Under the pieces are notes generated by a model that ran no database searches, was not told the DNA's origin, and saw nothing but the letters and a program-made list of their open reading frames with translations. Positions 17,601-20,273 of a stretch of DNA of 20,273 nucleotides are shown piece after piece (position 1 is the stretch's first letter; each line of letters begins with the position of its first letter). Location: NCBI GenBank assembly GCA_937911445.1, contig CALDQY010000023.1:1-20273 (forward strand). The letters run 5' to 3'. The DNA comes from an uncultured Rhodobiaceae bacterium (GTDB taxonomy: Archaea; Thermoplasmatota; Poseidoniia; Poseidoniales; Poseidoniaceae). A program made the position numbers and the translations under genes.

Positions 17601-17823
17601 GAAGACCTGTATCTTCACCAGCATAGTCGTCGTTCGGATTATCCGAATCGATGTAGGTATCCAAGGTCGGACTAATGGTTGAAATGACGTGTTGAACCGT
17701 TGGCTCCTCTTCCAAAACTTCTGGTGCCGGGAAGGCGGATGGAACGAAGACGTCAGCAAGAAGGAACATTAGGATGAGAGTCACTGCTGTGAAGACATTT
17801 CGATTTGTGGTGCTGTTTCTCAT
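8674..17823 (-). CDS. Giant cell-surface protein: DNRLRE/FN3 super-repeats, Ig-like repeats, membrane anchor
   Basis: The 3049-residue product (9.15 kb, no interruption) begins with a signal peptide (hydrophobic about residues 10-27, cleavage near AFPA). Residues 54-2190 carry seven DNRLRE-type beta-sandwiches (starts near 54, 378, 708, 1037, 1365, 1707 and 2012), marked by DTYIDSDNPND-like openings and a T/GW-x-E-x-x-ATW core. Six FN3-like modules (PTLTW...YWRV) lie between them. Residues 2191-2917 are about eight Ig-like modules sharing ITADET and DxxGN signatures. A membrane helix spans about 2929-2953. The cytoplasmic tail has an acidic patch, Gly/Pro/Ser repeats (GPSGPAPG) and a Trp/Tyr-rich end. 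Many N-x-S/T sequons suggest heavy N-glycosylation. DNRLRE modules occur in polysaccharide-associated surface proteins, so carbohydrate or particle adhesion is likely but unproven. It is the first gene of the operon, divergent from rfcS. Confidence 0.87.
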   Translation of the reverse strand: MRNSTTNRNVFTAVTLILMFLLADVFVPSAFPAPEVLEEEPTVQHVISTISPTLDTYIDSDNPNDDYAGEDTGLLGVSGTSDARLLLSFPLNFASTDTIHSARLDLVCSNSGATNGLAVYPASTSLTWDENATWNSRDGILMWGEPGADDGTDRSDWEPPIVTSPLGPTGGSSNVQLNVTALAQSAVASSASALEILVSALGSQYDCAMNETLNVADRPSLRVDSSTSTAGSGGTIAPNFVDDGAPLMSNDFYLAADLTPSMTWDSYSGILAEVQLSMDDGFKSDQDNYNWLYNTDAHASSFTVSGTTGALDIPSSDAFDNGTYMHYRMRAMDSTGTLGAWEQGSFLLPTHDVEANSDGTASIAVDINDLADDVDFIEDTYVDEDNKNDNFGTVSTLVTQVTSTRETISHFRVNFDRLGLHTNATIVEASLNLTRSTSSGAATLALHEMDTVDVWSEGDATWRRPTSGQLWDDGGREYLSYATDSGVMGSQTSDDFAFDLTSMLQQYLDNSGPDSLDFALTARSQNGAYSANNGVDSVTFHSSDAVNEGDKPHLYIKYDWSSPVTVAPTLTSPWDGETLWNQTGHNFTGNTTPTLTWASSTSSSYDMIFELSTDSLFHDQVARIDTRTDTDFAPSDGEVSFTGFDSLEAGHMYNWRMLHVDSDNRHGEWSYSSFLISAMNSTWLGGDRYEFRLKQGNASSDGLHPACADTYIDSGMPSSNYGSETELQVSYNTIPSETTVLFGCDLSSTFLPSGYAVESANLELYLSDFPFGTPVVGAWENTQHGWTEDGATWATYDGTNTWNSVGAKGSERSSLLDSVSIGTGFTSSSSANWNVTLAVQNAMRNNHSADFILGIIGAGSGQIRDVLFHTGAAVDAKRPELSFVYVPGSNAIPIEPVPVHPLNGSWSVADGINPEPMYRPLMNWTHSSGVGVSGYAVQMDTVNTFDSSDMSIETSWSNSGFDLTNNSFTPTSDLDDGKTWYWRVRAISSTNQLGNWSETFHFNLPSLVTWNLSSTSAAVEIRHHEAMPQLQLPHFIDTWLAEDGIEGQLNHSTSSSLKVGELGSGHHASALLKIPLNQLPTPNNARVTNAELTMWAQSGSDTNVQVAVRPVLQTWTTALNNSTYDGTNNWSVDGARGIGTDVGSLSDLSSSASADWMDWDVTELVQAALANGDSYLSIALMTSDASDALITFTSTEGASNQRPWLNLTWTDGTASIPTVAASNALPIDGDMAWDLSTHVPEPSTRPVMTWTHSNAANIDDWKVFIQNDPTDIMEGFSIYDSRTDTAMFDLQSLSFQPANDLATNQSIRWFVQPVNDEMLGPRSTSSVFHIPHDIGNEINSTWGYINVSEGGFLPSLNEPSGFVTDTTLDSAAANANLYNSDTFSVGRSGYSSGTSQRSSTIVSVDLTKLPINGTYEIMSAFFTLNTKSSSYGEVWWSGSVLNTAFDGDANWNNATNSTQWNSPGAYHSSDTDIPQGGASLIDSSNETHRGDITQILQQAVASGLTTLDFLIQAEENYSNVDGRLDFYSSNEASTALRPSLNITYRMTNAYVDPSPTGLLPVDATTVWNYSSPRPSGADHVNLSWTPPSNNETGFYICFASDARMIYDLNCGTVTTALGYTDGNVTWDPTNSTITLANLTSADSWVYWRVFSFQEIIQEEYYRQGEWSQVNTYRVPDDQGYDDGAGNHTVNLSSGSIFSDTGLLPAAPDTHTVSSALNTNYGGSTTLKLGASSSGDHEIFIEFDLSQMPWPSAMTPTSTMLRLYRTQVAGVSPLTVSAHACSTFTESSVTALQPPSCSAAEITRSTLSVTPPSGWLEWDITSLAQSNIANGNQTMTIQLKAVGSGSSLHTFASGEYATESLRPTLRIDYVDNVAGVVPPAQPVLLSPLDGAVLYDTTNNLLDSLDKPVLNWNTVSGATGYIVTIRNESGQYTFKSATSSQITGTSFTFADTVAAGSTFEWWVQAVNGSIPGPASSRWVVGVGDPQTMDNNDHTWTYEFQTGNEIEELAHTNVQDVSISSGLINTNLDGGLNVVGIDAAQDEYRLLLSADFGQIPFNPSMNVHSVSLGMYLEDLIFGAGATGMTFTVHRVITTGWSETTATWNGTGTALWAAAGMQAGVDYDATPIDTIFMSNAQAIDSIIFFDLGHRMMYIDGVHSWVIIGTPTQGWMEAGFADNSDETSSKRPLLLMNYTDIDSISISPTATSTDADSTVQFSASTFDYNSLVASVPVVWSASSGSIDSTGLFTPTATGTHTITACFGVICEDETVTVTPGAPIDLVVTPLTATITADETLELTANVVDQHGNAVPGQSITFTPSNGTMGGTFGDIFQPYAVGGQTVTVTWQTTSIVVNVLVELGAPTTIELTGCTGVVPAGTECEITTTLYDQFENVIPLTEAGALSYSVNDGFYSEATSMYFANTVGTWQLSVTSAIGLSDSITIQTGHGQMASLEIVPSIWDITADEVVFLNTTRIDVQGNRLPVSLPLANWTSIDDGALNITLDHPVQWIPNGLGARVISAQYETTFASVTINVSKGVMVDMVLIIDSNDADDQTFSITADETLVVKAKASDAKGNRWTIDVNWTVAHPDWSEQSVLLYTLSDETEFMPVLASSTAYVVRAEYTYNGQLFSEIVNVEVSEGIIQVFTMNTIASNGDTGTVYNISADHSIDFSVALSDGDLNPLNVDVLTWLFEDTDAGTVTDITTDFVADGYQWEATTVGNYRLLAYVENADGFNYTRSVDISVYHGIAVSLDHALNTFDEDAGESIDISITGTDSDGNTFPQDVEWVEDGSLSDRVIPGIASGTYTYQASAAGDHVMEYSTPTVSNTFNLKISPQMIVDFIEVELSATTVEQQASIDVTVQAFDRFANPIPVPSSARVDATGRGTVESTGQGTWKVTTLDSGPQTITVSAGQVSENFDIEVTGTFGGFFAAGGTLYYIGAVLVGLIVAVVLALLVMAMRSGRGDDDWDDDYDEGDEDDEPRSARGPSGPAPGPSGPAPGTGPSGPPPQEEEEKEDTSWMVDHRTDDDGTEWAQSEDETWYYREPGQSDWVEWQD
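8677..9072 (-). other. Membrane helix and cytoplasmic tail of the giant protein
   Basis: This region encodes residues 2918-3049: a glycine-rich approach (GTFGGFFAAGG), a helix of about 25 hydrophobic residues, an Arg-containing stop-transfer (MAMRSGRG), the acidic block DDDWDDDYDEGDEDDE, a Gly-Pro-Ser-Ala repeat, and the final W/Y-rich segment with SWMVD, TEWAQ, TWYY and DWVEW. Confidence 0.8.
9073..11253 (-). repeat. Eight Ig-like modules of the giant protein
   Basis: This region encodes residues 2191-2917. Recurrent phrases are ITADET / ISADHS / EDAGES near the module start and DQHGN / DVQGN / DAKGN / DSDGN / DRFAN after the second strand. Approximate starts are residues 2191, 2270, 2355, 2440, 2533, 2636, 2740 and 2829. 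The region probably forms a rigid stalk that lifts the DNRLRE head away from the membrane (inference). Confidence 0.72.
11254..17664 (-). repeat. Sevenfold DNRLRE + FN3-like super-repeat
   Basis: This region encodes residues 54-2190 of the giant protein. The DNRLRE units start near 17664, 16692, 15702, 14715, 13731, 12705 and 11790, so successive spacings are about 324, 330, 329, 328, 342 and 305 residues. Each unit is a roughly 170-residue DNRLRE sandwich followed by a roughly 150-residue linker with an FN3-like fold, except the last, which passes directly into the Ig-like region. The ATW/TW core is clear in units 1-3 and 7, changed in 4 (NNSTYDG) and 5 (DANW), and lost in 6, which has extra cysteines instead. 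Confidence 0.75.
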
Positions 17824-17871
17824 GGCGCTCGTTCGACCTAAGGCGTGAAAGGTTATGACTGATTCGGCGGG

Positions 17872-17891
17872 CGCCCCCCTAAAGGGGGGCG
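17872..17891. repeat. GC hairpin between the giant-protein gene and rfcS
   Basis: A perfect 8-bp stem with a TAAA loop (CGCCCCCC / GGGGGGCG) sits in the 130-base divergent gap, 48 bases from the giant-protein ATG and 62 bases from the rfcS ATG. It overlaps an 8-base palindrome GGGCGCCC (17869-17876) that would compete with it, and is followed by GGGCCC at 17898-17903. No T-run follows on either strand, so it is not an ordinary terminator. It may lie in a 5' untranslated region or between two promoters. Function unknown. Confidence 0.6.
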
Positions 17892-17953
17892 GGATTTGGG
17901 CCCGAAAAAATCCAATCCGAATGTTGAAAGATGCTCGCCATTCTCTTGTATTT

Positions 17954-18910
17954 ATGAGCGAACTTTGGGTCGAGCGACATCGCCCACAGAGTGTGGGTGA
18001 AATCCGTGGACAAGCCTCTGTCGTCAGCCGTCTATCGGTCTATGCTGAGCACAAGGAATTCCCCCACCTGCTGTTTGCAGGACCGCCTGGTACAGGGAAA
18101 ACGACGGCTGCGATGGCTCTGACCAAGGACGTCTTTGGCGAGCATTATCGTGACAATTTGCTCGAAATGAATGCATCGGATGAACGAGGATTGGACAAAA
18201 TCCGTTCCAAAGTCAAGCAATTCGCACGAACCCAGCCGTATGGCGATGCCAAATTCAAGATCATTTTTCTCGATGAATCCGATGCTCTCACAAACGATGC
18301 CCAAGGCGCTCTGCGTCGAATCATGGAACAATACGCTGAGACGTGTCGATTCATCCTCTCGTGCAACTATTCATCAAAAGTCATCGAGCCGATTCAATCC
18401 CGTTGTGCAGTATTCCGATTTCGCCCACTCGCTGATTCAGAAGTTCTCGACCAAGTCAAACATGTCGCAAGCGAAGAGAACGTAGAACTCGAAGACGATG
18501 CGGCAGAAGCCTTAGCGAAAATTGCTCAAGGCGATTTGCGAAGAGCCATCACTGCCTTGCAAGTGTCTGCGGCTATTAGCGAAACCATCACTCGTTCCAT
18601 CGTATACGAAACATCCGCTACTGCACCTCCGGAGGCACTTCATCAGTACATCATGGCGTGCAAAGACGATGGCTTCCACGTCGCTCGTCGACGCCTTCAG
18701 GAACTCTTGAACAAATACGGACTAGCAGGAACAGATTTTGTCGGCCAACTTCACCGAGAGTTGTACAATGTAGATTTTATTTCGGAGATGGACAAATTGG
18801 ACCTCACAGAAATCATGGCAGAGGTCGATTATCGTCTGGTTGAAGGCGGTGGCGAGAAGATCCAGTTGGATGCCATGACGGCAAAACTCGTCACCATGTT
18901 GAGAAATTGA
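17954..18910 (+). CDS. rfcS: Replication factor C small subunit (clamp-loader ATPase)
   Basis: RfcS, with the large subunit, opens the PCNA ring and loads it on primed DNA at the archaeal replication fork. The 318-residue protein has the expected length and order: RFC box (WVERHRP, residues 5-11), Walker A GPPGTGKT (43-50), NASDERG (73-79), Walker B IIFLDESD (103-110, where most archaeal proteins read DEAD), sensor 1 LSCNYSSK (135-142), the SRC motif with the trans-acting arginine (149-151), sensor 2 GDLRRAI (193-199), and a helical C-terminal collar. No intein interrupts the ATP-binding loop. An in-frame ATG at 17855 would add 33 residues, but these are encoded across the GC hairpin and resemble nothing, so ATG 17954 (MSELWVERHRP) is chosen. 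The gene is divergent from the giant surface-protein operon. Confidence 0.95.
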   Translation: MSELWVERHRPQSVGEIRGQASVVSRLSVYAEHKEFPHLLFAGPPGTGKTTAAMALTKDVFGEHYRDNLLEMNASDERGLDKIRSKVKQFARTQPYGDAKFKIIFLDESDALTNDAQGALRRIMEQYAETCRFILSCNYSSKVIEPIQSRCAVFRFRPLADSEVLDQVKHVASEENVELEDDAAEALAKIAQGDLRRAITALQVSAAISETITRSIVYETSATAPPEALHQYIMACKDDGFHVARRRLQELLNKYGLAGTDFVGQLHRELYNVDFISEMDKLDLTEIMAEVDYRLVEGGGEKIQLDAMTAKLVTMLRN

Positions 18911-18977
18911 TTGTTCACTTTCACTTTTCGAAACGACTCGGCAACAAGAGGGTCGTTCGGAGCACACTCGGGGAACC

Positions 18978-19154
18978 ATGCATCAGACAATGGACACCCT
19001 TCTCGATGTTTTGTCGTGGACACCGCTTGCCGGTTTCATCCGAAGTTACCGAATTCAGCAATTGAATCAACGAACCGTCGAACTCAGATTGTCGAAAAAA
19101 ATTGATGCCGTGTTTGAGAAGATTCTCAGGCGTCACTCGGACATGCTGTCTTGA
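18978..19154 (+). CDS. Probable small protein of 58 residues
   Basis: An ATG at 18978, preceded by a weak GGGGAA purine tract, opens a 58-codon frame ending in TGA at 19152-19154. The peptide starts MHQTMDTLLDVLSWTPLAG and continues as a basic, probably helical segment (FIRSYRIQQLNQRTVELRLSKK, then IDAVFEKILRRHSDMLS). Composition is protein-like: regular hydrophobic spacing, balanced charge and no low-complexity runs. It fills most of the otherwise empty 222 bases between rfcS and the convergent membrane-protein gene and overlaps the latter's 3' end by 22 bases. No family is recognised. A DNA- or membrane-surface-binding role would be a guess. A second in-frame ATG at 18990 is an alternative start. 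Confidence 0.5.
   Translation: MHQTMDTLLDVLSWTPLAGFIRSYRIQQLNQRTVELRLSKKIDAVFEKILRRHSDMLS
19095..19101 (-). terminator. Candidate oligo-T terminator for the membrane-protein gene
   Basis: The minus strand carries seven consecutive T residues, about 32 bases beyond the stop of the 308-residue membrane-protein gene. Archaeal RNA polymerase commonly terminates at oligo-T tracts without a hairpin. The same bases encode two lysines of the possible small protein on the plus strand, so the run could be coincidental. Confidence 0.3.
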
Positions 19155-20059
19155 ACTGCAGATTCGCTCGAGATGACGAGGTTCCATGTGTATCGCTGAA
19201 CGTTTTCCCATGGATCTCCTTCCTCAGTGATCTTCACGACAATCTTGTGCGTTCCTTCCTCAAGATCGGTGCCCAAATAAACAGAGAAGGGCTGATCCAA
19301 ATCGCCGTGCGGTGTCAGATTAGGTGCCGATTTGTTGGATGTTGACGTACCGTTAGCGATTCGCTCAGCGTTGCTGTTCCAATACGAAATGTTGTCTTCC
19401 CGAATTGTTTCGTTGGCCTGATATTCTCGCGTTACTTCAACGACTGCTCCATCCGAGTTGACGTTATCCATCAACCCAAACAACAACCAAGCTTCACCTT
19501 CGAGGATTGGAGAACCTTCTGTGTACCACGTCAAGGTAGCACCTGACGTGGCCATACTGTGGGGATAAGCAAGTTCCTCACCATCATCAGCAACGACTGT
19601 CCATTTGCTCGCAAGTTCTGGTGCTGCGATGTCACCGAACGGTGGGTTGACCAAGAGAAACGAAAGTGCAAGGAACGTAAACGTGTGCAAAAATGCTGCC
19701 TTGAACCAGGTGCCGCCCCCGTAATGCTCGACAAATCGCTCCGGCATCACTGTGCGGTGGAGCGTCGGAATGAGGAAGATGCAGGTCAAGGGAAGAATGT
19801 ACAAAATCTTAGAATTCTCAGGATCTGTTGAATCCATCAAGACGTAGCGCATCAGGAGCGTGATGGTCAGAGAAAACGCAAGAACGAGCCACATCGAGGC
19901 AGTGTCTGCCTTCTCTTTCTGAACGTGTTTGACAGGATCGAACGCTTCGATACCGAGGTTGCGTCCAGTTCGACGTACCTTCTTTTCCTTGTCCCCTCCT
20001 TGCGTTCGCTGACGACGTTCGCCTTGGGCCGCAGTCATCGCTGTCGAGAGGTCGACCAT
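19133..20059 (-). CDS. Three-helix membrane protein with extracytoplasmic domain, function unknown
   Basis: The 308-residue protein starts with about 50 hydrophilic, Lys/Arg-rich residues and no signal peptide, followed by three membrane helices (about 55-75, 84-101 and 117-137). The strongly basic N-terminus should stay inside, which places the C-terminal 170 residues outside. That domain is predicted beta-rich (SGATLTWYTEGSPILEGEAWLLFG, then DQPFSVYLGTDLEEGTHKIVVKITEE and RYTWNLVI), resembling a jelly-roll or Ig-type fold, and contains several sequons (NET, NIS, NGT, NKS, NLT), consistent with archaeal N-glycosylation. It is divergent from the tRNA gene and converges on the rfcS side. I do not recognise a family. 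A conserved lineage-specific envelope protein is the most reasonable description. Confidence 0.75.
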   Translation of the reverse strand: MVDLSTAMTAAQGERRQRTQGGDKEKKVRRTGRNLGIEAFDPVKHVQKEKADTASMWLVLAFSLTITLLMRYVLMDSTDPENSKILYILPLTCIFLIPTLHRTVMPERFVEHYGGGTWFKAAFLHTFTFLALSFLLVNPPFGDIAAPELASKWTVVADDGEELAYPHSMATSGATLTWYTEGSPILEGEAWLLFGLMDNVNSDGAVVEVTREYQANETIREDNISYWNSNAERIANGTSTSNKSAPNLTPHGDLDQPFSVYLGTDLEEGTHKIVVKITEEGDPWENVQRYTWNLVISSESAVQDSMSE

Positions 20060-20156
20060 GCCCCTGCGGATGGGTGAGAGTGAATGAAGGATGCGGTCGA
20101 TTTCCTTCTGTTTGAACCCGCATTCTTCAAATGGGGGTTTTCGCAGGCGAGGGCAG

Positions 20157-20273
20157 GCCGGGGTGGCGTAGTTGGTAGCGCGTCGGACTCATAGGGCAGC
20201 CTTCAAGGCGATCGTATGACGTGCAAAGCCCCTTGTGGTGTCTGAGACATCCGAAGGTCGCGGGTTCGAGCCC
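20157..20273 (+). tRNA. tRNA-Met (CAT, elongator type) with intron; 3' end outside window
   Basis: Exon 1 (20157-20193) gives the acceptor strand GCCGGGG, D stem GCGT/GCGC, anticodon-stem strand TCGGA and loop CTCATA with anticodon CAT at 20190-20192. Exon 2 (20249-20273) supplies A38, TCCGA closing the anticodon stem, variable loop AGGTC, T-stem GCGGG and T-loop TTCGAGC, and stops at about position 62. The 3' acceptor strand is missing, so the discriminator base and acceptor pairing cannot be checked. The TCGGA-CTCATAA-TCCGA arm is typical of archaeal elongator tRNA-Met, which often has an intron at 37/38. tRNA-Ile2 also has CAT and cannot be strictly excluded. The gene is divergent from the membrane-protein gene, with 97 bases between them. 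Only a weak TATA-like sequence is seen upstream. Confidence 0.9.
20194..20248 (+). other. 55-base archaeal tRNA intron with bulge-helix-bulge splice sites
   Basis: The intron lies between tRNA positions 37 and 38. Loop bases CTCA (32-35) pair with TGAG near the intron 3' end (20243-20246), giving the 4-bp central helix. The 5' bulge is TA^G, the 3' bulge is AC^A, and the inner helix starts GGCA/TGTC. These match the substrate of the archaeal splicing endonuclease, with cleavage after the second base of each 3-base bulge. No open frame or guide RNA is evident inside. Confidence 0.88.

Noticed and set aside
11254..17664. CRISPR or recent tandem DNA repeats
   Set aside because: Periodicity is at the protein level only, with a period near 1 kb and strongly diverged units. 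No short identical direct repeats with spacers were seen.
17872..17891. Reading the GC hairpin as an intrinsic terminator
   Set aside because: There is no T-run on either strand after the stem, and both flanking genes are transcribed away from it.
17855..17953. 33-codon N-terminal extension of rfcS
   Set aside because: It is encoded over the GC hairpin, has no similarity to clamp-loader proteins, and the internal ATG gives the exact family start and length.
18911..19105. 64-codon frame starting with TTG just after rfcS
   Set aside because: It has a non-ATG start and low-quality composition (Ser/Asn/His/Arg-rich), and it competes with the more convincing 58-codon frame in another phase.
20194..20248. 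Box C/D guide RNA inside the tRNA intron, as known for some archaeal tRNA-Trp introns
   Set aside because: A CTGA is present near the 3' end, but it is needed for the splice helix, and no proper box C (RTGATGA) is found at the 5' side.

Overview
The window reads as a piece of a planktonic archaeal genome. The best guess is a marine Group II / Poseidoniales-type euryarchaeote, but this is inference and not proven by the sequence. Direct archaeal signs are a clamp-loader small subunit (rfcS) and an elongator tRNA-Met split by an intron with a canonical bulge-helix-bulge splice motif. Very large surface proteins built from DNRLRE, FN3-like and Ig-like modules fit a particle-associated marine lifestyle. 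Nothing resembles an IS element, prophage or CRISPR array.

Layout. On the minus strand at the left edge are the start of an unidentified gene (1-107), an LLM-class flavin oxidoreductase (110-1339) and a TPR-like protein (1392-2222), probably one transcription unit. A divergent 88-base gap holding a small palindrome separates them from a plus-strand pair, a membrane-anchored protein closely matching animal DNase I (2311-3282) and a compact galactokinase (3279-4112), which overlap by ATGA. The galactokinase converges, with a 33-base overlap, on a long minus-strand operon running from 17823 to 4080. In transcription order this operon holds a 3049-residue giant surface protein, an 864-residue Ig-repeat surface protein, and a cytosolic fusion of a family 1 glycoside hydrolase with a sugar-1-phosphate nucleotidyltransferase. 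Gaps are only 8 and 14 bases. To the right lie a 130-base divergent region with a strong GC hairpin, rfcS (17954-18910), a probable 58-residue small gene, a three-helix membrane protein on the minus strand (19133-20059), and the intron-containing tRNA-Met cut by the window end.

How the genes may work together (inference). The two large proteins look like cell-surface adhesins. Both end in a membrane helix, an acidic cytoplasmic stretch and a Trp/Tyr-rich C-terminal motif, so they may share an intracellular partner. The secreted or anchored DNase would attack extracellular DNA. The GH1 domain, galactokinase and nucleotidyltransferase could together take an imported beta-galactoside to galactose, galactose-1-phosphate and an NDP-sugar. 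The most novel-looking items are the GH1-nucleotidyltransferase fusion beside a galactokinase, the eukaryote-type DNase I, and the sevenfold DNRLRE/FN3 super-repeat protein with its tail shared by its neighbour. All functional statements rest on reading motifs by eye. No database search was run.
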